Positions 43,642-55,261 of a DNA stretch of 64,000 bases are shown piece by piece. The position numbers were made by a program, and so were the translations under genes. Below the pieces are notes generated by a model. The model was given only the letters and a program-made list of their open reading frames with translations. It had not been told where the DNA came from and made no database searches. The DNA is from Mycolicibacterium phlei (lineage in GTDB: Bacteria > Actinomycetota > Actinomycetes > Mycobacteriales > Mycobacteriaceae), in assembly GCF_001583415.1 (NCBI RefSeq), contig NZ_CP014475.1:2294001-2358000 (forward strand), read 5' to 3'. The stretch's first letter is position 1. Each line of letters starts with the position of its first letter.

Positions 43642-43758
43642 TTACGGCGGTCAATAGCGGCAGGGAAACGCCCGGTCCCATCCCGAACCCGGAAGCTAAG
43701 CCTGCCAGCGCCAATGATACTGCCCTCACCGGGTGGAAAAGTAGGACACCGCCGAACA
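43642..43758 (+). rRNA. rrf: 5S ribosomal RNA
   Basis: Begins TTACGGCGGTCAATAGCGG and ends ACACCGCCGAACA, so that CGGCGG pairs with CCGCCG to close helix I. The internal CCGAACCCGGAAGCTAAGCC block is the 5S signature. About 117 nt, 100 nt after 23S, completing a standard 16S-23S-5S operon. Confidence 0.97.
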
Positions 43759-43767
43759 CAAATTAGG

Positions 43768-43803
43768 ATTACCCCCCACAAATTCGTGGGGGTAATTCTA
43801 TTT
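43768..43803 (+). terminator. rRNA operon terminator
   Basis: A strong hairpin ten nt after 5S: ATTACCCCC(C)AC pairs with GTGGGGGTAAT around AAATTC, with one bulged C, followed by TCTATTT. It should end the rrn transcript before the next gene begins at 43870. Confidence 0.85.
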
Positions 43804-43869
43804 CGTGAGAATGCCCCGGGAATTTCTCCGAAATTCTCAAGGGCCGGCTTATCGGGTAGAAAGGCATAC

Positions 43870-44652
43870 GTGGCCGAGGACAGACGAAGCGCCGACAACG
43901 GGCGTCGCCCACCGCGTTCGGCGCCGCGCACCTCGGGCCCCAACCGGGCCCGACGGTCGCAGCCCAGACCCGACTGCGAGCGCAGGCAGCCGGCCGGTCC
44001 ACCCCTTCCCGACGGCATCGAAGCCAAGCAGCTCTCGGCCGAGATCCGCGGTGAGCTAACGACTTTGGACCGCGCGTCGGCGGACTTCGTGGCCAAGCAC
44101 CTGGTGGCCGCCGGCGACCTTCTCGAGGACGACCCGCAGGCCGCACTCGAGCACGCCCGTGCTGCGCGGGGCCGCGCCAGCCGCATCGCCGCGGTGCGCG
44201 AGGCCGTCGGGATCGCCGCCTATCACTGTGGCGACTGGGCCCAGGCCCTCGCCGAGCTGCGCGCCGCCCGCCGCATGGGCAGCCGGTCGGTGCTGCTGCC
44301 GCTGATCGCCGACTGCGAGCGCGGCGTCGGTCGACCCGAACGTGCCATCGAGCTGGCCCGCAGCCCCGAAGCCGAACAGCTCACCGGCGACGACGCCGAC
44401 GAACTGCGCATCGTCGTGGCCGGCGCCCGCTCCGACCTAGGTCAGCACGAGCAGGCGCTCGCGGTACTGTCCACACCGCAACTGGACCGGTCACGCACCG
44501 GCTCGACCGCGGCCCGGCTGTTCTACGCCTACGCCGAAACGCTTCTGGCCCTCAGCCGTAACGACGAGGCACTGCAGTGGTTCATCAGCGCCGCCTCCGC
44601 CGACGTCGAGGGCGTCACCGACGCCGAAGATCGCGTGACGGAGCTGGCCTGA
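43870..44652 (+). CDS. TPR-like tetratricopeptide protein (Rv1691 type)
   Basis: A 260-residue protein from a GTG preceded by AGAAAGG. The first ~70 residues are Arg/Pro/Ser-rich and probably disordered. The rest is helical with repeated Ala/Leu patterns such as VAKHLVAAGDLLEDDPQAAL, YHCGDWAQALAELRAAR and EQALAVLSTPQL, suggesting TPR-type helical hairpins. Position and features match Rv1691. TPR proteins usually scaffold partners; the partner here is unknown. It ends 1 nt before the phosphatase gene, so the two are probably coupled. An upstream in-frame extension would run through 5S and is rejected. Confidence 0.85.
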   Translation: MAEDRRSADNGRRPPRSAPRTSGPNRARRSQPRPDCERRQPAGPPLPDGIEAKQLSAEIRGELTTLDRASADFVAKHLVAAGDLLEDDPQAALEHARAARGRASRIAAVREAVGIAAYHCGDWAQALAELRAARRMGSRSVLLPLIADCERGVGRPERAIELARSPEAEQLTGDDADELRIVVAGARSDLGQHEQALAVLSTPQLDRSRTGSTAARLFYAYAETLLALSRNDEALQWFISAASADVEGVTDAEDRVTELA

Positions 44653-44653
44653 C

Positions 44654-45673
44654 GTGAGCACCCTCGCTCAGCAGCACGACTGCCTGCTGCTGGATCTGGA
44701 CGGCACCGTGTTCCGGGGCCACGAGCCCACGCCCGGTGCCGTCGAGACCCTCGCCGCGCAGTCGGCCCGCATGTACTACGTCACCAACAACGCCTCCCGG
44801 GCGCCCGGTGACGTCGCCGCGCACCTACGCGAGCTGGGCTTCGCCGCCGACGCCGACGACGTCGCCACCAGTGCCCAGAGCGCGGCCAAACTGCTGGCCG
44901 GTCAACTGCCCGCCGGTGCGGCCGTTCTGGTCGTCGGCACCGAGGCCCTCGCCGACGAGGTGCGTCAGGTCGGGCTCACCCCGGTGCGCCAGTTCGACGA
45001 CAACCCCGTCGCCGTGGTGCAGGGCCACTCGCCGCACACCGCGTGGCCCGACCTGGCCGAGGCGGCGCTCGCGCTGCGCGCCGGTGCCCTGTGGGTGGCC
45101 GCCAACGTCGACCTGACCCTGCCGACCGAACGGGGGCTGCTGCCCGGCAACGGGTCGATGGTCGCCGCGCTGCGGGCCGCCACCGAGCGCGAACCGCTGG
45201 TGGCCGGAAAACCCCAGCCCACCCTGCTGCGCGACGCGCTCTCCCGCGGTCAGTTCCGCTTCCCGCTGGTGGTCGGCGACCGCCTCGACACCGACATCGC
45301 CGGCGCCAAAGCCGCCGGCCTGCCCAGCCTGATGGTGCTCAGCGGCGTCAGCACCGCCGACGACCTGCTGCGCGCGGACTCCACCCAGCGGCCCACCTAC
45401 CTCGGCGCGGACCTACAGGCCCTGCACGCGCCCGCCGACAGCCTGCGCATCGGCCCCCACCCAGCCTGGCGCGTCGACATCGACGGCACCGCGGTGACCG
45501 TGTCCGCCACCGGCGAGGACCCCGGCGACGACCTGTCGATCGTGCGGGCGCTGGCCAGCGCGGTGTGGAAGGCCGGCCTGGGCGCGTCGTTCACCGTCGC
45601 CGCAGGCGACGACGCGGCCGCGCGCGCCGCGCAGCGCTGGGCGCTGCTGAGCGCGCCCGATCGACTAGCGTGA
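44654..45673 (+). CDS. Glycerol-3-phosphate phosphatase (HAD family, Rv1692 type)
   Basis: A 339-residue HAD-superfamily IIA phosphatase. The catalytic motif I is LLLDLDGTVF (D14 nucleophile, D16 acid/base), motif II is YYVTNNAS, the lysine is in GKPQPTLL, and the motif IV aspartates are in VVGDRLDTDIAGA. A C-terminal ~75-residue domain (from HPAWRVDIDG) corresponds to the GNAT-like domain of Rv1692, which dephosphorylates glycerol 3-phosphate during glycerophospholipid recycling. That function is inferred from the ortholog. GTG start. Confidence 0.88.
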   Translation: MSTLAQQHDCLLLDLDGTVFRGHEPTPGAVETLAAQSARMYYVTNNASRAPGDVAAHLRELGFAADADDVATSAQSAAKLLAGQLPAGAAVLVVGTEALADEVRQVGLTPVRQFDDNPVAVVQGHSPHTAWPDLAEAALALRAGALWVAANVDLTLPTERGLLPGNGSMVAALRAATEREPLVAGKPQPTLLRDALSRGQFRFPLVVGDRLDTDIAGAKAAGLPSLMVLSGVSTADDLLRADSTQRPTYLGADLQALHAPADSLRIGPHPAWRVDIDGTAVTVSATGEDPGDDLSIVRALASAVWKAGLGASFTVAAGDDAAARAAQRWALLSAPDRLA

Positions 45674-45681
45674 ACACCGAC

Positions 45682-45864
45682 ATGAGTACCGATCCCGAAC
45701 AGATTCGCGCCCGGATCGCGGAGTTGCTGGCTGACCTGCCCGACCCCGCGGACGCCACCGCGATCGACGGCCTCTCCGATGCCGACATCGAGACCATCGC
45801 GGCTCGGCTGGAAGAGGCGCACGACGTGCTCGTGCAGGCGCTCGAGTCGGTCGAGAAGGGCTGA
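45682..45864 (+). CDS. Small conserved protein (Rv1693 type)
   Basis: A 60-residue acidic protein, rich in Asp/Glu/Ala, with the helical segment [25 protein letters not shown] at its C-terminus. It lies between the HAD phosphatase and tlyA, where M. tuberculosis has Rv1693. A GTG at 45670, overlapping the upstream stop, could add four residues. No domain recognised; the Leu/Ala-rich C-terminal helix suggests a coiled-coil contact. Confidence 0.8.
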   Translation: MSTDPEQIRARIAELLADLPDPADATAIDGLSDADIETIAARLEEAHDVLVQALESVEKG

Positions 45865-45869
45865 CCGCC

Positions 45870-46679
45870 GTGGCGCGGCGCGCACGAGTGGACGCCGAAC
45901 TGGTACGACGCGGTCTGGCCCGCTCGCGCCAGCAGGCGGCCGAACTGATCACCGCGGGGCGGGTGTGCATCGACGGGATGCCGGCCCGCAAGCCCGCCAC
46001 CGCCGTGTCGGTCACCGCGAACCTGACCGTGGAGGGCACCGAGGAACGCACCTGGGTGTCGCGCGGCGCCCACAAACTGCTCGGCGCCCTGGACGCCTTC
46101 GACGTCGCGGTCGCCGGTCGGCGCTGCCTGGACGCGGGCGCCTCCACCGGCGGGTTCACCGAGGTGCTGCTCGACCGGGGCGCCCGGCAGGTCGTCGCCG
46201 CCGATGTCGGCTACGGCCAGCTGGCCTGGTCGCTGCGCACCGACGAGCGGGTCGTCGTGGTGGAGCGCACCAACGTGCGCGAACTGACCGCCGAGGCGAT
46301 CGGGGGACAGGTGGACCTGACCGTCGCCGACCTGTCGTTCATCTCGCTGTCCACCGTGCTGCCGGCGCTGACCGCGTGCACGTCACCCGGCGGCGATATC
46401 GTTCCCATGGTGAAACCGCAGTTCGAGGTCGGCAAGGAACGGGTCGGCGCCGGTGGCGTCGTCTCCGATCCGCAGCTGCGCGCCGACGCCGTGCTGACCG
46501 TCGCGCGCCGTGCCGCCGAGCTGCGCTGGCATCCCGTCGCGGTGACCGCCAGCCCGCTGCCCGGCCCGTCCGGCAACGTGGAGTACTTCCTGCACCTGCG
46601 CGCCGAGACCGACCGGGCGCTGCAGGGCGACGCGCTCGAGGACGCCGTGCACACCGCGGTGGCGGAGGGGCCGCAGTGA
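45870..46679 (+). CDS. tlyA: 16S/23S rRNA 2'-O-methyltransferase TlyA
   Basis: TlyA methylates 16S C1409 and 23S C1920, and its loss gives capreomycin resistance in M. tuberculosis. The 269-residue protein has an N-terminal S4 domain (residues 1-60) and an FtsJ-like methyltransferase. The catalytic K-D-K-E tetrad is intact and at the same positions as in M. tuberculosis: K69 (GAHKLLG), D154 (VADLSFIS), K182 (VKPQFEVG) and E238 (NVEYFLHL). The SAM loop is [15 protein letters not shown] start; GTGA overlap with nadK. Confidence 0.97.
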   Translation: MARRARVDAELVRRGLARSRQQAAELITAGRVCIDGMPARKPATAVSVTANLTVEGTEERTWVSRGAHKLLGALDAFDVAVAGRRCLDAGASTGGFTEVLLDRGARQVVAADVGYGQLAWSLRTDERVVVVERTNVRELTAEAIGGQVDLTVADLSFISLSTVLPALTACTSPGGDIVPMVKPQFEVGKERVGAGGVVSDPQLRADAVLTVARRAAELRWHPVAVTASPLPGPSGNVEYFLHLRAETDRALQGDALEDAVHTAVAEGPQ

Positions 46680-47596
46680 CCGAACGCAACGTCCTGATGG
46701 TCGTGCACACCGGACGCGACGAGGCCACCGAGGTGGCGCGCCGGGTGCAGAAGGTGCTCGAGGACAACGGAATCGGGCTGCGTGTGCTGTCCGCGGAGAT
46801 GGTCGACCGCGGCCCGGCGCACCTGTCGCCCGACGACATGCGGGTGCTCGGCCCGGGTATCGACCTCGTCGACGCTGACGAACGCGCCGCCGAGGGCTGC
46901 GAACTCGTGCTGGTCCTCGGCGGTGACGGCACCTTCCTGCGCGCGGCTGAACTCGCGCGCAACGTCGAGATCCCGGTGCTGGGCGTCAATCTCGGCCGCA
47001 TCGGCTTCCTCGCCGAGGCGGAGGCCGACCACATCGACTCCGTGCTCGACCATGTCGTGGCCCGCGACTACCGGGTCGAGGAGCGGATGACGCTCGACGT
47101 CGTGGTCCGGGCGAACGGCAAGATCATCGACCGCGGCTGGGCGCTCAACGAGGCGAGCCTGGAGAAGGGGCCGCGCCTGGGCGTGCTCGGCGCGGTGCTC
47201 GAGGTGGACGGCAGGCCGGTGTCGTCGTTCGGCTGCGACGGTGTGCTGGTCGCCACGCCGACCGGCTCGACCGCGTGGGCATTCTCCGCGGGCGGGCCTA
47301 TCGTATGGCCAGACCTGGAGGCGATTCTGGTGGTACCCAACAACGCGCATGCGCTGTTCGCGCGGCCGATGGTGACCAGCCCGGAGGCCGCGATCGCGAT
47401 CGAGATCGAGGCCAGCGGCCACGACGCGCTGGTGTTCTGCGACGGCCGCCGCGAGATGGTGGTTCCCGCGGGTGGGCGGGTGGAGGTCACCCGCTGCGGC
47501 ACCCCGGTCAAGTGGGTGCGGCTCGACAGCGCACCGTTCACCGACCGTCTGGTGCGCAAGTTCCGGTTGCCGGTCACGGGGTGGCGCGGGCAGTAG
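46676..47596 (+). CDS. nadK: NAD kinase
   Basis: Phosphorylates NAD to NADP, the only route to NADP. The 306-residue protein has the GGDGT motif ([15 protein letters not shown]) and the second signature ([16 protein letters not shown]) that holds the NAD site. GTG start overlaps tlyA by 4 nt and the stop overlaps the recN start by one base (TAGTG). Gene order tlyA-nadK-recN is conserved across actinobacteria. Confidence 0.97.
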   Translation: MTERNVLMVVHTGRDEATEVARRVQKVLEDNGIGLRVLSAEMVDRGPAHLSPDDMRVLGPGIDLVDADERAAEGCELVLVLGGDGTFLRAAELARNVEIPVLGVNLGRIGFLAEAEADHIDSVLDHVVARDYRVEERMTLDVVVRANGKIIDRGWALNEASLEKGPRLGVLGAVLEVDGRPVSSFGCDGVLVATPTGSTAWAFSAGGPIVWPDLEAILVVPNNAHALFARPMVTSPEAAIAIEIEASGHDALVFCDGRREMVVPAGGRVEVTRCGTPVKWVRLDSAPFTDRLVRKFRLPVTGWRGQ

Positions 47597-49356
47597 TGCT
47601 TTCCGAAATCCGCATCGAGTCCCTCGGCGCCATCAGCTCCGCCACCGCCGAGTTCGACCGTGGCTTCACGGTGCTGACCGGCGAGACCGGCACCGGTAAG
47701 ACGATGGTGGTCACCGGTCTGCACCTGCTCGGCGGTGCCCGCGCCGACGCCAATCGGGTGCGCTCGGGAGCCGCCCGCGCGGTGGTCGAAGGCCGGTTCA
47801 CCACCACCGAACTCGGCGCGGACGCCGCGGCGGTGGTCGACGAGATCCTGGACTCCTCGGGCGCCGAACGCGACGACGACGGCAGCGTCATCGCTGCCCG
47901 CACCGTCAGCCGCGACGGCCCGTCGCGCGCCTATCTGGGCGGGCGCAGTGTGCCGGCGAAGTCGTTGAGCAACTTCACCACCCAGCTGCTGGCCCTGCAC
48001 GGCCAGAACGACCAGCTGCGGTTGATCCGCCCGGACGAGCAGCGCGGCGCCCTGGACCGCTACGCCTCGGTGGAGACGCCGCTGAAGCGGTACCGCGCCG
48101 CGCGCGACGCGTGGCTGGCCGCCCGCCGCGACCTGATCGACCGCAGGCAGCGGGCCCGCGAGCTCGCCCAGGAAGCCGACCGGCTGAAGTTCTCGCTCGA
48201 CGAGATCGACGCTGTCGCACCGGAACCCGGTGAGGACACCGCGCTGGTCGAGGACATTCGGCGGCTCTCCGAACTCGACGCGCTGCGCGAGGCGGCACAG
48301 ACCGCGCGGGCCGCGCTGACCGGATCCGACGATCCCGGACCCGAGGACGTGTCGGCGTCGCACGGTGTGGCGCACGCGAAGTCGGCGCTGGAGAGCTCCG
48401 GCGACACCGCACTGGCGGGACTGGCAGAACAGCTCGACGAGGCGATCGCGGTGATCGCCAGTGTCAGCGGCGAACTCGGGTCGTTCCTGTCGAGCCTGCC
48501 CACCGACGCCAGCGCGCTGGAGACCAAACTCGCGCGCCAGGCCGAACTGCGCACCCTCACCCGCAAGTACGCCCCCGATATCGACGGGGTGCTGGAGTGG
48601 GCCCGCGACGCCCGTGAGCGCCTCGACCAGCTCGACGTGTCCGAGGAGGCGCTGGCCGGGCTGGAGCGCCGCGTCACCGAGCTGCAGGGCGAGGTGGTCG
48701 CCGCGGCCGCCGAGCTGACCAAGGCCCGCACCAAGGCCGCCAAGGGGTTGTCGAAGGCCGTCACCGCCGAGCTGTCCGGACTGGCGATGGCCGACGCGGT
48801 GTTCACGGTGTCGGTGCGCCCGCTGGCCGCCAAGCCCGACGACTCCGCACCGCTGACGCTGCCGTCGGGGGAGCAGGTGCACGCCGGCCGCGACGGCGTC
48901 GACGACGTCGAGTTCGGGTTCGCCGCGCACCGCGGCGCCGACGTGCTGCCGCTGAGCAAGAGCGCCTCCGGCGGTGAGCTGTCGCGGGTGATGCTGGCGC
49001 TGGAGGTGGTGCTGGCGGCGTCAGCCGAGGGCACCACGATGGTGTTCGACGAGGTCGACGCCGGCGTCGGCGGCCGCGCCGCGGTGCAGATCGGGCGCCG
49101 GCTGGCCCGGCTGGCCACCACCCACCAGGTGATCGTGGTGACCCACCTGCCGCAGGTCGCCGCCTACGCCGATGTGCACCTGGTGGTCGACAGCGGCGGC
49201 GGCAGAACCAAGGAGAGCCGGGTGCGCCGGCTCGACGACGACGAACGGGTCGCGGAGCTGGCGCGGATGCTGGCCGGGCTCGGCGAGTCCGACAGCGGTC
49301 GCGCGCACGCCCGTGAACTGCTTGAGGCGGCGCAGAAGGACCGCGCGGAGGCGTAA
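47596..49356 (+). CDS. recN: DNA repair ATPase RecN
   Basis: An SMC-like ATPase of 586 residues acting at DNA double-strand breaks. Walker A reads GETGTGKTM (usual GETGAGKS), with a long coiled coil through the middle (about 160-360). The C-terminal ATPase half has the signature SASGGELSRVMLAL and Walker B TTMVFDEVDAGVGG. I take the GTG at 47596; a GTG 15 nt upstream would add VARAV and overlap nadK further. Corresponds to Rv1696. Confidence 0.96.
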   Translation: MLSEIRIESLGAISSATAEFDRGFTVLTGETGTGKTMVVTGLHLLGGARADANRVRSGAARAVVEGRFTTTELGADAAAVVDEILDSSGAERDDDGSVIAARTVSRDGPSRAYLGGRSVPAKSLSNFTTQLLALHGQNDQLRLIRPDEQRGALDRYASVETPLKRYRAARDAWLAARRDLIDRRQRARELAQEADRLKFSLDEIDAVAPEPGEDTALVEDIRRLSELDALREAAQTARAALTGSDDPGPEDVSASHGVAHAKSALESSGDTALAGLAEQLDEAIAVIASVSGELGSFLSSLPTDASALETKLARQAELRTLTRKYAPDIDGVLEWARDARERLDQLDVSEEALAGLERRVTELQGEVVAAAAELTKARTKAAKGLSKAVTAELSGLAMADAVFTVSVRPLAAKPDDSAPLTLPSGEQVHAGRDGVDDVEFGFAAHRGADVLPLSKSASGGELSRVMLALEVVLAASAEGTTMVFDEVDAGVGGRAAVQIGRRLARLATTHQVIVVTHLPQVAAYADVHLVVDSGGGRTKESRVRRLDDDERVAELARMLAGLGESDSGRAHARELLEAAQKDRAEA

Positions 49357-49442
49357 CGCCACCCGGAGAATTAGCTCCCACGACAATTCGAGGTCGTTTC
49401 CGCCGCTGACGGCCGGTTTCATCGCTGGTAAAGCCACATTTC

Positions 49443-49464
49443 GGTAACGAAGAAGACCGTTACC
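49443..49464. promoter_or_regulatory. Inverted repeat upstream of steA
   Basis: GGTAACG-aagaagac-CGTTACC: perfect 7-bp arms around an 8-nt spacer, in the 247-nt recN-steA gap and 140 nt before the steA start. It has the size of a repressor or activator operator, but I cannot assign a binding protein. The rest of this gap holds no gene I can support. Confidence 0.4.
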
Positions 49465-49603
49465 GCCCAGTCGTCAGAGTTTGCTGGCGCGCGCTGTCCG
49501 CGGCGAACGACCGGCTGTGGCGGGTGTGAAAGAAGGTACATGTGTGGCTGGTGTTACGGCGCGCCTCCGACAGATCACGGCCCGATCTCGCCAGAATCGC
49601 CCC

Positions 49604-50788
49604 ATGAGGATGTCAGCGCTGCTCACCCGAAATGCCAGCTCGCGACCGGGCCTCACCGGAACGGCCCGTGTCGACCGCGACATCGATCGGCTGCTGCGCC
49701 GCATCAACCCGGGCGACATCGCCGTCATCGACGTCCAGGATCTCGACCGCCTCACCGCCGACGCACTGGTGGAGGCGGGGGTGGCCGGCGTCGTCAACGC
49801 CTCGCCGTCGATCTCCGGGCGCTACCCGAACCTCGGGCCGGAGGTGCTGGTGGCCAGCGGTATCACGCTGATCGACAACACCGGCCCCGACGTGTTCAAG
49901 AAGGTCAAGGACGGCGCCCGGGTCCGGCTGCACGAGGGCGGCGTCTACAGCGGTGACCGCCGGCTGATCCTCGGTGCCGAGCGCACCGACCACGAGATCC
50001 ACGAGCTGATGCACGAGGCCAAGAGCGGGCTGGTCGCCCACCTCGAGGCCTTCGCGGGCAACACCATCGAGTTCATCCGCAGCGAGAGCCCGCTGCTCAT
50101 CGACGGCATCGGCATCCCCGCCATCGACGTCGACCTGCACCGCCGCCACGTGGTGGTGGTCGCCGAGGGGCCCGAGGCCGCCGACGACCTCAAGGCGCTC
50201 AAGCCGTTCATCAAGGAGTACCAGCCGGTGCTCGTCGGCGTCGGCACCGGCGCCGACATCCTGCGCAAGGCCGGCTACAAGCCCGCCCTGATCGTCGGCG
50301 ACCCCGACAAGATCAGCGCCGAGGTGCTGCGCTGCGGCGCCCAGGTGGTGCTGCCCGCCGACGCCGACGGCCACGCCGCCGGCCTGGAGCGCATCCAGGA
50401 CCTCGGGGTGGGCGCGATGACGTTCCCCGCCGCCGGTTCGGCCGCCGACCTGGCCCTGCTGCTGTGCGACCACCACGGCGCCTCGCTGATCGTCACCGCC
50501 GGGCACACCGCGAGCATCGAGGAGTTCTTCGACCGCACCCGCGCGCAGAGCAACCCGTCGACCTTCCTCACCCGGCTGAAGGTGGGGGAGAAGCTGGTCG
50601 ACGCCAAGGCGGTGGCCACCCTGTACCGCAGCCGGGTCTCCGGCGGCGCGATCGCACTGCTGGTGCTGGCCATGCTGGTCGCGGTGATCGTCGCGCTGTG
50701 GGTGGCGCGGGTGGACGCGGCGCTGCTGGACTGGGTGACCGAGTACTGGAACCGGTTCACGCTGTGGGTCCAGGGCTGGGTCACCTAG
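49604..50788 (+). CDS. steA: Septation protein SteA-like
   Basis: A 394-residue protein with a cytosolic thiamin-pyrophosphokinase-like fold and one C-terminal membrane helix (about 345-367, IALLVLAMLVAVIVALWVAR). Corynebacterial SteA, together with the adjacent SteB, helps control cell separation; the M. tuberculosis counterpart is Rv1697. The start MRMSALLTRN corresponds to the family start; an upstream frame extension reads intergenic DNA. It is 21 nt before the mctB/steB gene. Confidence 0.88.
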   Translation: MRMSALLTRNASSRPGLTGTARVDRDIDRLLRRINPGDIAVIDVQDLDRLTADALVEAGVAGVVNASPSISGRYPNLGPEVLVASGITLIDNTGPDVFKKVKDGARVRLHEGGVYSGDRRLILGAERTDHEIHELMHEAKSGLVAHLEAFAGNTIEFIRSESPLLIDGIGIPAIDVDLHRRHVVVVAEGPEAADDLKALKPFIKEYQPVLVGVGTGADILRKAGYKPALIVGDPDKISAEVLRCGAQVVLPADADGHAAGLERIQDLGVGAMTFPAAGSAADLALLLCDHHGASLIVTAGHTASIEEFFDRTRAQSNPSTFLTRLKVGEKLVDAKAVATLYRSRVSGGAIALLVLAMLVAVIVALWVARVDAALLDWVTEYWNRFTLWVQGWVT

Positions 50789-50809
50789 ACGACAGACCGG
50801 GAGAAGTCA

Positions 50810-51748
50810 ATGATTTCGCTTCGCGCCCACGCGATTTCGCTTGCGGCCGTGTTTCTCGCGCTGGCCGTCGGCGTCGCGTTGGGGTCCGGTCTGCTGTCCA
50901 ACACGGTGCTGTCGGGCCTGCGCGACGACAAGCGCGAACTGCAGGACAACATCGACACCCTCACCACCGAGAAGAACGCGCTCAACGAAAAGCTGCGTGC
51001 GGCAAACGATTTCGACGCGCAGATGTCACCACGCATCGTGCGTGACGCGCTGGGCGGCAAGTCGGTGGTGCTGTTCAGAACCCCCGACGCGGCCGACGAC
51101 GACGTCGACGCGGTGGCCCGGCTGGTGGCCGAGGCCGGCGGCAGCGTCACCGGCACCGTCGCACTCACCCAGCAGTTCGTCGACGCCAACGCCGCCGAGA
51201 AACTGCTGTCGGTGGTCAACTCGCCGATCGTGCCCGCGGGCAGGCAGCTGTCCACGACCGCGGTCGACCAGGGCTCCCAGGCCGGTGACCTGCTGGGCAT
51301 CGCGCTGCTGATCGACCGCGATCCCAAGGTGGTCCCCGTCGACGACGTGTCGCGAGACACCGTGCTGGCCACCCTGCGCGACACCGGGTTCATCACCTAC
51401 GACGACCGGGTGGGCGCGGCCGACGGCGCCGTCATCGTCACCGGCGGACCGCTGGGCGACGACGCAGGCAACCGCGGCGCCACCGTCGCGCGGCTGGCCG
51501 CCGGGTTGAGCCCGCACGGCGCGGGGACCGTGATCGCCGGCCGCGACGGCTCCGGATCGGGCACCGGCGCGGTTGCCGTGGTCCGCTCGGACGCGGCGCT
51601 GGCCAACGCGGTGTCCACCGTCGACGACGTCGACAGCCAGTCCGGTCGCATCACCACCGTGCTGGCGGTGGCCGACCTGATCAACGGGGGGCGCACCGGC
51701 CAGTACGGCATCGGCAAGGGTGCGACGTCGGTCACCGTGCCCCAGTGA
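50810..51748 (+). CDS. mctB: Copper transporter MctB / SteB homologue
   Basis: A 312-residue envelope protein with one N-terminal membrane helix (ISLAAVFLALAVGVALGSGLL, residues 8-28), a coiled coil just after it (35-66) and a Ser/Gly/Asp-rich extracytoplasmic domain. Rv1698 (MctB) was reported as an outer-membrane copper channel needed for copper tolerance, while corynebacterial SteB is a SteA partner in division. Which activity dominates here cannot be read from sequence. It follows steA directly. Confidence 0.87.
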   Translation: MISLRAHAISLAAVFLALAVGVALGSGLLSNTVLSGLRDDKRELQDNIDTLTTEKNALNEKLRAANDFDAQMSPRIVRDALGGKSVVLFRTPDAADDDVDAVARLVAEAGGSVTGTVALTQQFVDANAAEKLLSVVNSPIVPAGRQLSTTAVDQGSQAGDLLGIALLIDRDPKVVPVDDVSRDTVLATLRDTGFITYDDRVGAADGAVIVTGGPLGDDAGNRGATVARLAAGLSPHGAGTVIAGRDGSGSGTGAVAVVRSDAALANAVSTVDDVDSQSGRITTVLAVADLINGGRTGQYGIGKGATSVTVPQ

Positions 51749-51793
51749 TTTAACGCAGTCATCACACGGGACAGGCGGCGCGTCAGCGCGGAC

Positions 51794-51815
51794 TTGTCGG
51801 TGTCGGTGTTAGGGT
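51794..51815 (+). promoter_or_regulatory. pyrG upstream promoter, damage-promoter-like
   Basis: TTGTCGGTG, seven bases, then TAGGGT, ending 80 nt before pyrG. It closely resembles the mycobacterial LexA-independent DNA-damage promoter (TTGTCRGTG-N8-TANNNT), but its gap is one base short. It may simply be an ordinary promoter; the resemblance is worth testing. Confidence 0.4.
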
Positions 51816-51859
51816 GGGGTTCCGTGGGTCGGCAGGCCCCGAACTAGGAATCGGCCTAG

Positions 51860-54283
<2,424 letters not shown>

Positions 54284-54287
<4 letters not shown>

Positions 54288-55252
54288 CCCGACCGGCGTC
54301 AGCGTCGGCTTCGGTGTCGGCGACCACCGCGCTGGACGGTCAGGTGCAGGGCTACCTGGACCACCTGGCCATCGAGCGCGGCGTCGCGGCGAACACGCTG
54401 AGCTCCTACCGGCGTGACCTGCGCCGCTATGTCGAGCACCTCAGCGCGCGCGGCATCGACGACCTCTCCAAGGTCACCGAGGCCGATGTCAGCGACTTCC
54501 TGGTCGCGCTGCGCCGCGGTGACGCCGACACGGCCCCGCTGGCGGCGGTGTCGGCGGCGCGGGCGCTGATCGCGGTGCGCGGGCTGCACCGGTTCGCCGC
54601 CGCCGAGGGGCTGACCGACCTGGACGTCGCCGCCGCGGTCAAACCGCCGACGCCGAGCAGGCGGCTGCCGAAGAGCCTGAGCGTCGACGAGGTGCTGGCG
54701 CTGCTCGAGGCCGCGGGCGGCGACAGCGAGGCCGACAGCCCGCTCACGCTGCGCAACCGGGCGCTGCTGGAGCTGCTGTACTCCACCGGGGCGCGCATCT
54801 CCGAGGCGGTCGGGCTGGACCTCGACGACGTCGACACCGAGGCGCGCTCGGTGCTGCTGCGCGGCAAGGGCGGCAAGCACCGGCTGGTGCCGATCGGACG
54901 GCCCGCGGTGAGCGCGCTGGACGCCTACCTGGTGCGCGGCCGGCCGGACCTGGTGCGGCGCGGCCGCGGCACCCCGGCGATCTTCCTCAACGTCCGCGGC
55001 GGGCGGCTGTCGCGGCAGAGCGCCTGGCAGGTGCTGCAGGACGCCGCCGAACGGGCCGGCATCACCACGGGGGTGTCCCCGCACGTGCTGCGGCACTCGT
55101 TCGCGACGCACCTGCTTGACGGTGGCGCCGACGTGCGCGTCGTGCAGGAGCTGCTGGGGCACGCGTCGGTCACCACCACGCAGATCTACACGATGGTGAC
55201 GGTCAGCGCGCTGCGCGAGGTGTGGGCGGGCGCGCATCCGCGGGCCCGCTAG
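54284..55252 (+). CDS. xerD: Site-specific tyrosine recombinase XerD
   Basis: Resolves chromosome dimers at dif with XerC. The 322-residue enzyme has an N-terminal SAM-like core-binding domain (residues 18-110) and a catalytic domain with the full set: R171 (GARISE), K195 (GKGGKH), H267 and R270 ([10 protein letters not shown]), H293 (LGHASV) and Y302 (IYTMV). The N-terminal ~15 residues (Ser/Ala/Thr-rich) are an extra tail. GTGA overlap with the NUDIX gene. Corresponds to Rv1701c in function, co-directional here with pyrG. Confidence 0.95.
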
Positions 55253-55261
55253 CCCCGGCCT

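Noticed and set aside
43714..43869. Extension of the TPR-like protein back into 5S
   Set aside because: It would translate part of 5S rRNA and the operon terminator; the GTG at 43870 has a ribosome site.
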